64,000 bases of DNA, taken from the NCBI GenBank assembly GCA_963565915.1, contig OY751490.1, forward strand, positions 3,100,001-3,164,000, read 5' to 3'. Each line of letters opens with the position of its first letter. Within the stretch, counting starts at the first letter, position 1. Below are positions 10,300 through 21,109 of this stretch, piece after piece. Origin of the DNA: Entoloma clypeatum. Lineage: Eukaryota > Basidiomycota > Agaricomycetes > Agaricales > Entolomataceae. The position numbers and the translations under genes were made by a program. Below the pieces are notes generated by a model. That model searched no databases. It had not been told where the DNA came from and was given only the letters and a program-made list of their open reading frames with translations.

Positions 10300-11077
10300 C
10301 ATTAGGTTCGCCCAGAGCGAAGAGAGCAACTACCAGACGAGTCAAGACGTCGCGCTTCTTTGAAGACTTCACCAGTAACCCATTCGCCTCACCAGAAGCC
10401 CGACAGGAGGAGCTAAGTCCTCGAGACAGTATCGATTTTACACTCATCCAGCAGTACATCGAATCGGAGATCCGTCGCATCCTACAGCAGGTGCTTGACG
10501 AAGAACTAGACAACGACGAGCATCGCCCCCACGGCGAGATAGCAGAGAGCATCCATCTTGCTCGGCAACACCAGATCGCGCGTTACAACGCCCGACAGAA
10601 CGAACTCGAAAGCCTTCGCGTTCAAGAAGGACCTCAGACAGGTCGGATCACAGAGATCAGAGAGTTTATCGGTGTCCAGACAACCGTTATCAGAAGATTG
10701 ATTAGGACGCTCACATTGAGACGTCCCAGAGCCGCATCACCACGTCTTACTCGAAGCAGCAGATCTACGCCCACTTCACCACCAACGAGCAACAGACCGA
10801 GTACAACCGTTGGGCACGAAACGAGAGACTTGACCCCTTCTCGCGACCAACAGACGCGCAGGAACAGAGATTCCTTAGAGATCTACAGAGGAAATACCCC
10901 GAACGTTTTGCCACCGATTCCGCCGACGAGTCCCCTGACGAATTTACTTTTGACTCCGCGCAGTCAGATACCGAACAGACGCCTAGAACAGGGACTAATT
11001 TTCAACCCCTACCTGTATCCCGAACCCCATCTTCATCCCAACAACCCGACACCTCTCCTACTCCGCAGGTTCTAGAC
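10300..11077 (+). other. Long leader of element B with two overlapping open frames and no ATG
   Basis: From 10203 to the gag ATG at 11078 there is no ATG in any forward frame. One frame is open from the primer site to a stop at 11073-11075 and reads protein-like (RFFEDFTSNPFA, LIQQYIE, ARQHQIARYNARQNELES); it begins at ACG (10347) where element C has ATG. From 10706 the gag frame is also open upstream of the gag ATG (QQIYAHFTTNEQQTEYNRWA, FLRDLQRKYPERFA). Changes between B and C in the last third are mostly silent in the gag frame, so that part may once have been, or still be, an N-terminal extension of Gag reached by a frame change. Whether any of it is translated cannot be told from sequence. 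Confidence 0.5.
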
Positions 11078-11944
11078 ATGGCAGAAACACCGACAGTGCA
11101 AACGATGGATACATCCAAGATCATCAAAGATCCTGGGATGTTCAAAGACAGACACACCTTTGACGAGTGGTGGAAAGCCACCAAACTATACATCAGGTTC
11201 CAGAAGGGCCTGTCCGACGATCAGAAGATCCTGGCGGTGTTATCCCGCATGATGGAAGGGTCCGGTAAACACTGGGCCAGCAACAAGTTAGACGATCTTG
11301 CCACCGATGGCGAGAACATCACCTGGTTAGGATTCTCAGACGACATCGCTACGCGATTCTCTATTGCCAACAAGTCGGCAGCGGCCAAGGCGAGACTCGA
11401 AGTCCTGAAACAGGAGAAACGCACCATCGACGAATTCTTGGACGAATTCGAAGAGCTCTTGAAACTGTCAAACCTTGGCGAAGAAACTGGGAAATACATC
11501 CTGGAAAAGAACGTCAACCGCAGAATTTCTGAACAAGTGGCTAGCGATGGCAAGACGTACACCGATTACGCAAAGGAGATCCGAAACAAGGGACGACAGA
11601 TGGAGGGACATGCATTAGTCATCCGAGGGGGTGGCGACACACGCACCGGATCGGGCACCACTTATGGTGGTCAAGGCAAAGCCATGGAGATCGACAAAGC
11701 AGGAGTAGCCCGTTGCTACAACTGTCAGCGCTTTGGTCACCTTGCCAAAGACTGCAAAGCCCCAAAGAAGAAAGATGGTCGTAAGTGTTTCAACTGCGAC
11801 CAAGAAGGACATATCGCGCGCAACTGCCGCAAGCCGAAGAAGAACTCTGGAAAGATTAGGAAGGTGTCTGATGGAGATACCGATGATGATGAAACCATCA
11901 CCATAGAGACCGATGAGAAGGATTTTCCCGAAGGGTCCGATTAA
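11078..11944 (+). CDS. gag: Element B Gag (capsid/nucleocapsid)
   Basis: 288 residues. The start at 11078 is the first ATG of the inferred transcript. Residues 20-130 resemble the retrotransposon Gag capsid domain ([37 protein letters not shown]). Two CCHC zinc knuckles follow near residues 212-245: [14 protein letters not shown] and [14 protein letters not shown], which bind the element RNA. The tail is acidic ([18 protein letters not shown]). It would assemble cytoplasmic virus-like particles. The pol frame overlaps the gag end from about 11917 in the -1 phase, so pol is probably made by -1 frameshifting; I see no classical slippery heptamer. No defects. Confidence 0.93.
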   Translation: MAETPTVQTMDTSKIIKDPGMFKDRHTFDEWWKATKLYIRFQKGLSDDQKILAVLSRMMEGSGKHWASNKLDDLATDGENITWLGFSDDIATRFSIANKSAAAKARLEVLKQEKRTIDEFLDEFEELLKLSNLGEETGKYILEKNVNRRISEQVASDGKTYTDYAKEIRNKGRQMEGHALVIRGGGDTRTGSGTTYGGQGKAMEIDKAGVARCYNCQRFGHLAKDCKAPKKKDGRKCFNCDQEGHIARNCRKPKKNSGKIRKVSDGDTDDDETITIETDEKDFPEGSD

Positions 11945-11985
11945 ACGACGCTAAGTCGCGACCCTTATCCATTAAACGAACTCGC

Positions 11986-14900
11986 TTGCCTGGTGCAGTT
12001 ACAGACAATATAACTTATGTTATCCCTGCAAAGCGAGCCGTTGCGTCAACTAAGATTGTCAAGGGAGATAAACCTCCAAAACGACGAGAGATCAAGCTGC
12101 AAGCTCAGATCAAAACACGACGAGGACCAAAGGCCATTCGACCCGAGGTCGATAGCGGATGTGAACGCACATGTATCCATCCCAGAATAGTACGTGAACA
12201 GAACCTTCCCACACGTGGAATAAAGCCCATATCAATCCTAAATGCGGATGGATCGCCGAACCGACAACAGAAAGCAGAAAAACTTGCCGAAGTCAAGCTG
12301 GACTTAGGAACACACCAGGAAACCATGGAAGCAATGGTATTGGACATTGGGAGAACAGATATGCTTTTGGGACATGACTGGTTGGTGCACCACAACCCTA
12401 CAATCAATTGGACGACCGGCGCCGTAACATTTAACCGGTGCCCATCAACATGTCAAACCAAACACTCGGATTTCAGGGTTAACCTTAATGGTCGCAAACA
12501 TCGGGTTCGCATGGTGGAAGTACGAGACAAGGACGCACCCAAGAAATCAGATCAGAAATGGAAGCCCGGAGACCCCATATTGGAAGCAGTTACTCCCACA
12601 CCACCTCCCACAACCAAACGACCCTCATACGTTGAACGTTTTGCCCATCTTTTTGAAAAAGAAAACTTTGACAAGATCCCAAGGGAAAGGGAATGGGACC
12701 ACGGCATCGAACTTACACCGGACGCACCAAAGGAGCTAGGGGGAAACACGTACCCTATGACCCAAAAGGAGCAAGAAGAACTGGACGAATTCATCGATGA
12801 AGGCCTGGCAACCGGAAAGATCCGACCGTCCAAATCCCCTTATGCATCACCCTGCTTCTTCATTAACAAGAAAGACGGTTCCAAACGATTGGTACAGGAC
12901 TATCGCACGGTTAACAAATTCACGGTTAAGGACAAATTCCCACTCCCACGCATCAACGACCTCTTGGATGTATTGAAGGACGCAGTCTACTTCAACAAAA
13001 TGGACATCATGTGGGGATACAATAATGTGCGGATCAAAAAGGGTGACGAATGGAAAGCCGCCTTCTTGACCAGCCGAGGATTGTTTGAACCATTGGTCAT
13101 GTTTTTCGGTCTCTGCAATTCCCCGGGAACGTTCTCTCGGATGATGGCCAGCCTATTCAGGGATCAGATCCGTCGGCGCATCTGTGTGATTTACATGGAT
13201 GACATAGTGGTTATTGGTAAAACCAAGGAAGAACTCGCCCGGAATACCGAAGAGATCTTGCAGATCCTGTCGGACAATGACTTGTTCCTAAAGGAGAAGA
13301 AGTGTCTTTGGGAAGTAACGAAATGCCCCATATTGGGATATGTCGTTGGTGAAGGACGTGTCGAGATGGAAACTGAAAAGGTGGACACAATCAGGAACTG
13401 GCGAGTACCCACATCAAAAAAGGAAGTCCAGAGGTTCCTGGGATTTGCCAACTTTTATCGACGCTTCATTGAAGGATACTCAAACATCGCAAAGCCACTC
13501 ACGACACTTACGGGAAATACAGCATTCACATGGGGACCAGCGGCGCAAGAAGCATTTGAAGGTCTCATACGGGCAATCACGACAGCACCAGTCTTGGCAT
13601 TGCCCAAACCAGACGGACAGTTCAGGGTTGAAACCGATGCATCGGGTTATGCGATTGGAGCGGTACTCTCACAGAAACAAGACGACAAGTGGCATCCTAT
13701 CGCGTTCTTGTCGCGGACCATGTCCGCGGCCGAACAGAATTACGAGATCTATGACAAGGAACTCTTGGCAGTCATGGAAGCACTGAAGGACTGGCGACAT
13801 TATCTACTTGAAGCCAAGGAACGTTTCGAGATCTTAACCGATCACAAAAACCTGGAGTATTTCCGGCGTCCTCAGGACCTAAACCAACGACAGAGGCGCT
13901 GGAAGATGAAGCTACAAGACTATGACTTCGAATTGCGACATGTACCTGGGAAGACAAACGCGAAAGCAGACATCCTGTCACGTTTACCCTGGTATGAGAC
14001 GGAACTCGAGCCGCAGGACAGCGACCAAATGCTCAAGGAGGGGCTATTTTTGAAACGATTGGAATCAGAAGATGTGATACAAATGGAGATGTTCACGGAG
14101 GAACAATTCTTTGAAGGGGGTGAAACATCTGATTCCATCAAAATCGGAAACATCACAACCATCGAAAACCCATGGATCGTACGCATCAAGGCCTCGAATC
14201 GCATGGAGACAGAAGTAGCCCAGGGTCTGAAGAAGAATCCTCACTGGTACCAGCAGGAAAATGGCATCACCTACGCAGGAGAACGAGTCTATGTTCCACC
14301 AGACCCACAATTGCGCCAAGAACTGATGTTTGAAGCGCACGACGCACCAGTGGCAGGACATCCAGGACAGTATCGAACACATGAACTTCTCACTCGCACC
14401 TACTGGTGGCCCACCATCCTACATGACGTAAAGAAGTATGTGAAAGGTTGTGACACCTGTCAACGCAACAAGATCAGCCGCCAAAGGAGACACGCCCCTC
14501 TGCACCCTAACGCCGCGCCAAGTCAACCATGGGAAGACATAGGGATTGACGTCGTGGGACCGATACCAGAATCTGATGGGAAGAACGCAATTCTGGTCAT
14601 CACGGACAGACATTCAAAGATGCTTCATCTCATCCCGACAACCGTGGAACTATCGGCTGAAGGATTAGCCAAGATCTATCGGGACCAGATATGGAAACTT
14701 CATGGAATTCCCAAGAAGATCATCAGCGATAGGGGACCGCAGTTCGCCGCGAAGTTTATGGAGATACTTTGCCGCATGTTAGGGATCAAAAGAAATCTGT
14801 CCACTGCGTACCATCCACAGACTGATGGACAGGCCGAACGATCGCATCAGGAAACTGAGGTGTTCTTACAAAACTTTGTCAACCATCTACAAGATGATTG

Positions 14901-15594
14901 GGCGGAATGGATCGCAATCGCAGAATTCCAGTACAATGACAAAGAACATCAAGCGACAAAGTACACACCATTCTATCTCAACTACGGTCTGCATCCTTGG
15001 AAGGGAGAACTTGTGTTGGAAGACACCAATCCGGCAGCAAACGACTTCTTGAAAAAACTCAAACAGGCACGAGAAGAAGCCAACGCAGCACTGAAACAGG
15101 CACAGGATCAGATGAAGAAGACAGTTGACACACGACGAAGCCCGTCTCGGGATTACCGCATCGGAGACAAGGTGTGGCTGGAAGGGACTAACATCAGGAC
15201 TGATCGTCCCTCAAAGAAACTTGACGCCCTCCGACACGGACCGTTCAAAGTCCTAGAGAAGAAAGGAGCTAGCGCATACCGTCTTGATCTTCCCAAAACC
15301 TGGAAAATGATCCACCCTGTGTTCAACGAAACCCTGTTATCGCCATACGAAACCCCGAAGTATGCCATTCAGAAAAAGAAGCCAGCCCCTGATCCGATCA
15401 TCGTTGAAGGACGAGAAGAATACCATGTCTCCACGATCCTGGACTCTCGAAAATTCCGCGGAAAGATCCAGTACCTTGTCCAATGGGAAGGGTATGGCCC
15501 AGAAGAGAACACGTGGGAACCTCGGACTAATGTTCAGAACGCTCAAGACTTGATCCGAGATTTTCATCGGCAAAATCCATCGCGTCCACGATAA
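11986..15594 (+). CDS. pol: Element B pol: protease, RT, RNase H, integrase, chromodomain
   Basis: About 1200 codons without a stop; the frame is open from about 11917, so the ORF start at TTG 11986 is only nominal and expression as a Gag-Pol fusion is likely. Protease motif [13 protein letters not shown] near residue 55 has DSG followed by Cys instead of the usual Ala. RT runs about residues 260-450 with YMDD at 402-405 (13189-13200 region). RNase [18 protein letters not shown] near 549, [20 protein letters not shown]. Integrase: HHCC with [17 protein letters not shown] and CDTCQRNK, core with [21 protein letters not shown] and [18 protein letters not shown]-terminal chromodomain [36 protein letters not shown]. 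All catalytic residues are present, so this copy could be active. Confidence 0.95.
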   Translation: MPGAVTDNITYVIPAKRAVASTKIVKGDKPPKRREIKLQAQIKTRRGPKAIRPEVDSGCERTCIHPRIVREQNLPTRGIKPISILNADGSPNRQQKAEKLAEVKLDLGTHQETMEAMVLDIGRTDMLLGHDWLVHHNPTINWTTGAVTFNRCPSTCQTKHSDFRVNLNGRKHRVRMVEVRDKDAPKKSDQKWKPGDPILEAVTPTPPPTTKRPSYVERFAHLFEKENFDKIPREREWDHGIELTPDAPKELGGNTYPMTQKEQEELDEFIDEGLATGKIRPSKSPYASPCFFINKKDGSKRLVQDYRTVNKFTVKDKFPLPRINDLLDVLKDAVYFNKMDIMWGYNNVRIKKGDEWKAAFLTSRGLFEPLVMFFGLCNSPGTFSRMMASLFRDQIRRRICVIYMDDIVVIGKTKEELARNTEEILQILSDNDLFLKEKKCLWEVTKCPILGYVVGEGRVEMETEKVDTIRNWRVPTSKKEVQRFLGFANFYRRFIEGYSNIAKPLTTLTGNTAFTWGPAAQEAFEGLIRAITTAPVLALPKPDGQFRVETDASGYAIGAVLSQKQDDKWHPIAFLSRTMSAAEQNYEIYDKELLAVMEALKDWRHYLLEAKERFEILTDHKNLEYFRRPQDLNQRQRRWKMKLQDYDFELRHVPGKTNAKADILSRLPWYETELEPQDSDQMLKEGLFLKRLESEDVIQMEMFTEEQFFEGGETSDSIKIGNITTIENPWIVRIKASNRMETEVAQGLKKNPHWYQQENGITYAGERVYVPPDPQLRQELMFEAHDAPVAGHPGQYRTHELLTRTYWWPTILHDVKKYVKGCDTCQRNKISRQRRHAPLHPNAAPSQPWEDIGIDVVGPIPESDGKNAILVITDRHSKMLHLIPTTVELSAEGLAKIYRDQIWKLHGIPKKIISDRGPQFAAKFMEILCRMLGIKRNLSTAYHPQTDGQAERSHQETEVFLQNFVNHLQDDWAEWIAIAEFQYNDKEHQATKYTPFYLNYGLHPWKGELVLEDTNPAANDFLKKLKQAREEANAALKQAQDQMKKTVDTRRSPSRDYRIGDKVWLEGTNIRTDRPSKKLDALRHGPFKVLEKKGASAYRLDLPKTWKMIHPVFNETLLSPYETPKYAIQKKKPAPDPIIVEGREEYHVSTILDSRKFRGKIQYLVQWEGYGPEENTWEPRTNVQNAQDLIRDFHRQNPSRPR

Positions 15595-15711
15595 AAGAAC
15601 AAACTCTGAGAGCCTTTTCCCATATCGACTTCTGTCACATCGAGTTCCCCGCTCCAACTCTTCTCGCCCAACACGCCGTTCTTCTTATACCTTTCAAACA
15701 TCATTTCCGCC

Positions 15712-16080
15712 ATGTCCAACATCACCGCCGCCTCCACCGCTACCTCCGATCTCAACCCCACCATCACCACCCTCATTGGCGAAGCGCTCTCTATGCGCGA
15801 TCAAATCCATGCGCTCGAAACCTCCGTTGCCGACATTCTCCACAGGCAGATGCATATCCGCCTCCATACCCTATCCGATTTGCCAACCACCCCCACTGCC
15901 GAGGAAAAACTTATCCTCAAAACTTATACCAACACCCTTGCCGTCGAGAATCGACGCCTTCGCCTCGCCGTTCGAGGTTTAGAGTTTGCCACAGCGGTAA
16001 ACGATGAGCTGGTAAAGGACTGGGGCAACCGAGCTGACCCTACCTGGGCCGATCCAAATGGCAACGACGGATGGGAATAG
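15712..16080 (+). CDS. Element B third ORF downstream of pol, unknown function
   Basis: 122 residues, start MSNITAAST, 117 bases after the pol stop and ending 37 bases before the 3' LTR. No signal peptide or membrane segment, so it is not an envelope protein of the usual type. Residues 30-50 and 65-100 look helical with regular Leu/Ile/Val spacing (LILKTYTNTLAVENRRLRLA), suggesting a small coiled coil; the C-terminus is Trp-rich (KDWGN, PTWADPNGNDGWE). The copy in element C (35055-35422) is intact too and differs at 8 residues but at about 25 synonymous codons, so the ORF has been selected as protein. Function unknown; roles in particle assembly or regulation are guesses. Confidence 0.75.
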   Translation: MSNITAASTATSDLNPTITTLIGEALSMRDQIHALETSVADILHRQMHIRLHTLSDLPTTPTAEEKLILKTYTNTLAVENRRLRLAVRGLEFATAVNDELVKDWGNRADPTWADPNGNDGWE

Positions 16081-16117
16081 GTAGTCTGTGAGGACACAGA
16101 CCTTGAGGAGAGGAACA

Positions 16118-16485
16118 TGTTACGGACTAACGACTACGGACGTATACGCTTACTTTTTCACTTTTACTCATCGGCCCCCGCTTACACATATCGTATTATA
16201 CTTTATTTCCTTTAGTATACTTCGCTCCCGCGCTGACTCGCTTTCCGCAGCGGTCTGACTCATTCCGCAGTCGTCTTACTCAGACGCACTGCCTTCCGCA
16301 GTTATCTTACTCAGATACACTGCCTTGCGCAGCACTGACTCATATGCTATCGCCTATAGTCAGTACCTATATAAACCCTTTGTACTATAGCTAGATTCCT
16401 TAGATTTAGCAATCACATTGCTCTTCGCCTTTCCATCTTCCTGCATACTCTGCCCGAACCTTGGAACGGTTTGTTACGCATAACA
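16118..16485 (+). repeat. 3' LTR of element B
   Basis: 368 bases, identical by eye to 9919-10286. Preceded by the purine tract GAGGAGAGGAACA (16105-16117). Confidence 0.95.
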
Positions 16486-17880
16486 GTCTCTAAATATGTC
16501 GTTCATCATAGTTTGAAACGTGCTTGGGGAATTATTTAATCCGAAGAACATCACTGTTGGTTCGAAGGCTCCATCTGGGGTTGTAAATGCCGCTTTCCAC
16601 TCGTCTCCTTCTTTGATGCGTACATTGTTATACCCCCATCTGAGGTCCATTTTGGTAAACCTTTTCTTTCCCTTTAATTTATCGATCAATTCCGGAATCA
16701 ACAGGAGTGGATAATTATTGCGAACGGTCCAGCTGTTAATGTGTCGGTAATCCTGTACCATTCGTTTCTTTCCGTCTTTTTTGGGTATAAAGAATACTGG
16801 CGAAGTTTGTGGTGACTTGGTAGGTCGAATATATCCTTTGCGTAATTGATCGTTTACAAATTCGGATACTTCTTTCCTTTCATCCGGTGACAGGGGATAG
16901 ACTTTGGCCTTCTTTGGTACGAAATCCGGTTTTAAGTCTATAGCGTGGTCCCATGGTTTCCTGACTGGTAATCTCTCCGATGCTTTCTTTTCAAAGACTG
17001 ATAGATATTTGTGATATTTCCGGGGGACAACCTGTTCTGCCGGTACTTCATCTGAGGGTTCTCCTTTAGCTGCCCTGAGCATGTGGATTACTTCCTCCTC
17101 CATTTCTTCCTCATTTCCTTCTACTGCTTCTTCCATTCTTCCGCCCCATCTGGTTCTTGCAGTTTTATTTAAATAACGTGTTCGACGCATGCCACATTCT
17201 TCTGGACATCTTGATAGTTTAATTTCCGCTTTTTCCCAATCGATTTCTGGATTATGGCGTTTCAGCCAGGTATGTCCAACAATAATTTTAGCTTTCCCTA
17301 GGTTGCATGCCTCAAACACGGCTATCTCCACATGTCCTTTATACCACATAGCCATGACTGCTTCATGCATGATCGAACCTCCTTGGTTAAGCGTGCCATC
17401 AACGTTGTAGACCCGAATGGGGAAAGGTAGTTCCCTTAATTTAATGTTGTTCCTTTTGGCGAAGTCCAGATCTATGAACATCCCTGTCGCCCCTGAGTCT
17501 AATAATGCTTCAACATCAAATGTGCGTTTGTCCTGCAACGTTTCCAGCGTGATTTTCATCATAAGCTCCTTTTCCAAAGAAGCGGATCGAATAAAAGATG
17601 GTTCCCCCATAGAGTCCGTTTGCCTAGTTAAATTATCTGATTCTTTGCAACAGGGAATTAAGCATTCATCCGTAGGGGACAAACCAAGCCTCGTTGCCGA
17701 GGGCTCCCCAATGATATAGTTTACAAGTGTATCTAAGTCCGATTCATCTGTGCTATTTTTTTGGGTTTTTACCTTTTTGGGTTTGTCCAGTAGTATTTTA
17801 TTGTATGTAACTGCTGCGTCCGTAAGCTTTTGAAACCAAGAATTTACAGTGTCTTTATGTATGTAAGAGTCTATCGGCAA
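16486..17880 (-). CDS. pol: Element A pol, first part: protease and N-terminal RT
   Basis: Retropepsin motif [18 protein letters not shown] near residue 125 from the nominal start is canonical. After a Glu-rich linker comes the RT palm: [60 protein letters not shown]. The frame is broken at 16490, after FRD, by element B; the catalytic YIDD lies in the other part (9913-7421). The nominal start at 17880 is TTG; the frame is open further upstream into the gag end, in the -1 phase relative to gag, so synthesis by -1 frameshift is likely. No stop codon other than the insertion is seen. Confidence 0.92.
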
Positions 17881-17915
17881 TTGTTCATATCGATTTGTCA
17901 GAGCCAGCGGGGGAA

Positions 17916-19016
17916 TTACTGGTTGACGTTTACAAAATCCTGCTGCGCTGCAGCCTGTCCGTTGTTCTGAGCCGGTTGGCCCTGCTGTCCATTATTAGCT
18001 TGGCGCGCTTGACGCCTTGCGTTGATCTGTCTCAAAATTTCCTCCTCCTCATGTTCGTCGATCTGTTCGATCATTGCCGCTTGTACCCTTCGCTGGGGCC
18101 GTCTGCAGTCTCGGGCAAAATGCCCCTGTCCGCCGCAGTTGTAACAATTCCCAGGAGCGCGTCTCTGGTTCCTATCGACGTCCATTGCATTTGGATCCCG
18201 TCGTGGTTGCTGCTGTTGTTGTTGACCGTTTTGTTGTTGAGGACGGTACCCCCCGTTCTGTTGTTGCCCAAAGGGCCTCTGTTGTTGCTGCTGCTGTTGT
18301 CCATATGCGGGCCGATTGCCCCATGTGTTACGTTGTTGTCCAAAGTTATTGCCAGTCCTCATGCCTGGTCTTGCTGCGAAAGTCTCTTCCGCTCTGCCGA
18401 TTGCCAAAATTTCTTCACAGGTGCCCTGCACCGTGGACTTTCTCCTTCCTTGCTGGAAGAGTTGTTGCATGATAGATTCCTTGGCGTTCCTTTCCAAAAG
18501 GGTTACACCGTGCCTTTCCTCAATCTTGCCCTTGATCACCAGGGTCCCGAATTGCGTAATCCAATCATCGGTCTTCATTGAACCTTGCTTAAAGCTCTCG
18601 ATTTTGGATCGGGCCCATTCGATCTCAGTGGTGGGACGAAACCTCGTTGTGATTTCGCTAACTAGCTCTCGGTACGTTGGCCAGTCTTCTGATTCCATAC
18701 ATTGGTTCAAACGGGTTTCCCCGTAGACTCCTGCCGTGGGTCCGTCCAAACGCGACCACACTGCAATGCATACTTCTTCTTCTCCATTAAATAGCTCTCG
18801 GTTTACCCTGAGCCATGCAAGCATCTTGGTCCACCATACTGTGAACGTTGCTTTGGATCCATTGTATTTGCCGGGATCCGCGGCGACTTCTAATTTCCTT
18901 CCGTGGTTGTTATTTTGTGGGGGGGGGTGATTGAACAACGGTAACGGAGGTAGGGGTGATGGTGCGTGGTGTTGTTCAAACTCTTTGTCGAATTGGGCAT
19001 TGGTGCCTTCGGCCAT
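17916..19016 (-). CDS. gag: Element A Gag
   Basis: 366 residues. N-terminal Pro-rich stretch, then capsid-like region ([47 protein letters not shown]), a long Gln/Asn-rich linker made of repeated CAA/CAG codons (about residues 235-285), and one CCHC knuckle [14 protein letters not shown], followed by an acidic and Gln/Ala-rich tail. It would form the particle shell and bind RNA. Complete, no stops. The gag stop at 17916-17918 overlaps the pol frame in the -1 phase. Confidence 0.92.
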   Translation of the reverse strand: MAEGTNAQFDKEFEQHHAPSPLPPLPLFNHPPPQNNNHGRKLEVAADPGKYNGSKATFTVWWTKMLAWLRVNRELFNGEEEVCIAVWSRLDGPTAGVYGETRLNQCMESEDWPTYRELVSEITTRFRPTTEIEWARSKIESFKQGSMKTDDWITQFGTLVIKGKIEERHGVTLLERNAKESIMQQLFQQGRRKSTVQGTCEEILAIGRAEETFAARPGMRTGNNFGQQRNTWGNRPAYGQQQQQQQRPFGQQQNGGYRPQQQNGQQQQQQPRRDPNAMDVDRNQRRAPGNCYNCGGQGHFARDCRRPQRRVQAAMIEQIDEHEEEEILRQINARRQARQANNGQQGQPAQNNGQAAAQQDFVNVNQ

Positions 19017-19593
19017 GATGGTGCGATGAGGGGGAGTGGTTGTTTTTTGAACAGTAGTACCTTGCGTCGGGCGCGCGACCCTGTTCTAACGCTTAGGCGA
19101 GAAAAAAATCTAAAAGAAAAAACCCAAAGAGCGATCTGTTTACCCAGGTAGCCGATTTACCCTGGCAAAGGAAGATCTAGGAAAGATGAAGTCCACGCGG
19201 TCAGATCCCCCACGCGCGCTGGACTGGTCGATATCCTGAAATGGGGTCGGGGGTTGGAACACCTTTTGCGATCTAGACGTGTACGGTCTGCTCTCTCCAA
19301 CTGTCACACGCGCCAGCAGCTTTCCCGAAGGTTAGTTGCGTCGGCCTTTGGTCACCTCGACACGGGACGGGCTCAACGTTTCCCTATGTGTCTCAAACGG
19401 CAACGCTAGATATGGTGGGTGCACCAAGCGTTTCTCTTCTTATCCCTGAAGTCCGGGAGATCCCCCTTAACGCTAGGGTCCGCGTGTAATAACGAAGTGC
19501 GACTTTTAACGCAAAAGTGCGAAACGGCGGGGATAGTGATGATGGAGTGGGGAGTGTGTGTTTGGGCGGGCGAGTAGAAAGAGCTTGTTCTTC
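19017..19593 (-). other. Leader of element A with self-primer site at 19582-19591
   Basis: Non-coding leader between the 5' LTR and gag. AGAACAAGCT on the minus strand (19591-19582), two bases inside the LTR end, is complementary to AGCTTGTTCT in the LTR (19710-19701). That LTR word begins 33 bases after TATATAAG (19743-19736). This is the same self-priming arrangement as in B but with a different word of 10 bases. Confidence 0.72.
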
Positions 19594-19882
19594 TGTTGAG
19601 GCGACGCTAAGTCAAACGACGTCGCGAGCCCAAACTTAGGAACGAAGTGGAAAGATGGTACGAGAACTGTATTGCCAAGAGACCCAGCGGGAATCTCAAG
19701 AGAACAAGCTATCAAATACAAGTGAAAGTACTCTACTTATATATGTAAATTCCATGAGGCTGCGTTGTGGCAGTGTCATGCTGCGCGATAATGATAAGAT
19801 GTCCTCATGTACGATATGATGTAGATAAGATAAGATCGAGATAAGATAGGATAAAGTGAAAAGTGAAAATACGATCATAACA
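19594..19882 (-). repeat. 5' LTR of element A
   Basis: 289 bases; differs from the 3' LTR by two CpG transitions (CGAATAC/CAAATAC and GCGTC/GTGTC). Contains the TATA box and the inferred start described under the leader. Confidence 0.93.
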
Positions 19883-20272
19883 CCTGCCGCCAGGTTGTTC
19901 CGTCAGTGGAGACCAAAGGTTGGGCAGTTGGGGCTTACCGTCCGTGTTCCTCGGGGCTACTGGCCTGTTGTCGATTGTCAGCCCCGCCTGTCGCTTCCTT
20001 CCCGCCATCGCTGATGTCATGGTTTCCTACCCTGCCTGTCCTGTCAGTCGCTTGTCTGTGGCCCTCATCCGCCTGCCGCTTGGTTGTTCTGTCAGTGGAG
20101 ACCAGATGTTGGGCGGATTGGGGCTTACTGTCCATGTTCCTCGTGTGGTGCTGGCCCATCGTCGTTTCCCACCTCACCTGTCGCCTGTCGTTCCCGGCCT
20201 GACGTCGCTGATGCTGTCGTGGTTAGTTACTTGCCTGTCCCGTCCGTTGCTTGCCTGTGGTCTTCATCGCTG
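19883..20272 (+). repeat. Two tandem units of about 190 bases
   Basis: Unit 1 starts CCTGCCGCCAGGTTGTTCCG at 19883 and unit 2 CCTGCCGCTTGGTTGTTCTG at 20072; both continue with CAGTGGAGACCA and GGGGCTTAC. Element A landed at the edge of the first unit. No coding signal. Confidence 0.7.
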
Positions 20273-20375
20273 TCTCTTCTGCCTGTCGTGTTTCCCGCGG
20301 CCTTGGTCTTTGTCATATTTGGTGCGTTCTGCCCACGTTGTTGGGCATGCTGTGCTGAGTTGTGGTCTTGAGTTG

Positions 20376-20630
20376 GCTTTGGGGGAGAGGGGAAGCGGAA
20401 GCGGGGCGTGGGAGAGGAAAGAAGGAAGATCAAGTGTCACGTAGCGGTTGATAAACCCCCGGGGTTTGCCGACGACACACAAACAAATACAGGACTTGTC
20501 GAAAAAAATCGACAAGTCCATTGCCGATGTTTGTTTGTTTGTTTGGCAGTTGACGTGGCCTCTTTCTCTCCCTCTCCCTCTCCCCGCTTCCCCCTCCCCT
20601 CTTCCCTCTCCCCTCTCCCAACACCTCACC
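20376..20630. repeat. Fold-back repeat with a perfect 11-bp hairpin at its centre
   Basis: GGACTTGTCGA, six A, TCGACAAGTCC at about 20493-20520 forms a perfect hairpin. Outside it a purine-rich left arm (GGGGAGAGGGGAAGCGG) faces a pyrimidine-rich right arm (CCCCGCTTCCCCCTCCCCTC), so the unit is an imperfect long inverted repeat, probably a fold-back MITE. Confidence 0.5.
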
Positions 20631-20639
20631 ACCGCCAAA

Positions 20640-21109
20640 GCCCACCACGCTTAACGCTGAATCAAGACCATGACCCGCCCTCAATGCCAAATGCAACGTA
20701 CCACGCCCAACGACACATGTCAACGACTAGATGGGAATACATTCAGGACACGAAGCGACATGAGGCCGGAAGGAAGGTAACGACGCTCGCCGACCACAAG
20801 GCCAACTCACCACTCCCAATGACACGCGGGGAGAACACACGACAACGACGACGCGCGGCAGGCAGGATGGTTGGATAGAAAATGACGACAGCGACAACAG
20901 GAAGCGGGGCGACACCGCCAGAGATGGTGGAGAGCAAGACCATAACCGATAGGCAATGGCAGTGGGCGGGAAATGGGACGGACGAGCGAGAGGGCAGGGG
21001 GGATGACATTGAGCAGACACCAACCGACGGCAGGGGCAGGGCGTGTCCTGTCGTATGCGAACACGTAGGGTGTATTAGTATTTCCGCTGCGACATTATAA
21101 TGTTACTAC
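20640..21109. other. nothing recognised
   Basis: No gene, known repeat or RNA gene could be identified. Overlapping open frames on both strands have no domain. Confidence 0.3.

Larger units (their letters stand above)
9919..16485 (+). mobile_element. Ty3/gypsy chromovirus B, apparently intact and young
   Basis: 368-base LTRs at 9919-10286 and 16118-16485 look identical by eye; target duplication GTCTC at 9914-9918 and 16486-16490. Internal order: self-primer site, long leader, gag, pol (-1 frame), third ORF, polypurine tract, LTR. Gag, pol and the third ORF have no stops. It is inserted in the RT of element A in the opposite orientation. Element C (29330-35807) and the solo LTR at 28582 belong to the same family. 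Confidence 0.96.
7121..19882 (-). mobile_element. Ty3/gypsy chromovirus A, complete but split by element B
   Basis: LTRs of 289 bases at 7121-7409 and 19594-19882 start TGTTGAGG and end CATAACA, and are flanked by the 5-base target duplication CCTGC (7116-7120, 19883-19887). Read on the minus strand the order is 5' LTR, gag, protease, reverse transcriptase, RNase H, integrase, chromodomain, 3' LTR. Without element B it is about 6.19 kb. The LTRs differ at two positions only, both CpG transitions. The internal insertion of element B (9919-16485) splits the reverse transcriptase, so this copy cannot be autonomous. Confidence 0.95.

Noticed and set aside
11910..11945. Classical -1 slippery heptamer for gag-pol of element B (TTTTCCC)
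   Set aside because: In the zero frame the A-site codon would not re-pair after slipping, so I do not call a slippery site.
13405..13453. The 49-base segment missing in element C as a possible spliced intron (it starts GT)
   Set aside because: It does not end in AG, encodes conserved RT thumb residues (FLGFANF) in B, and its loss shifts the frame.
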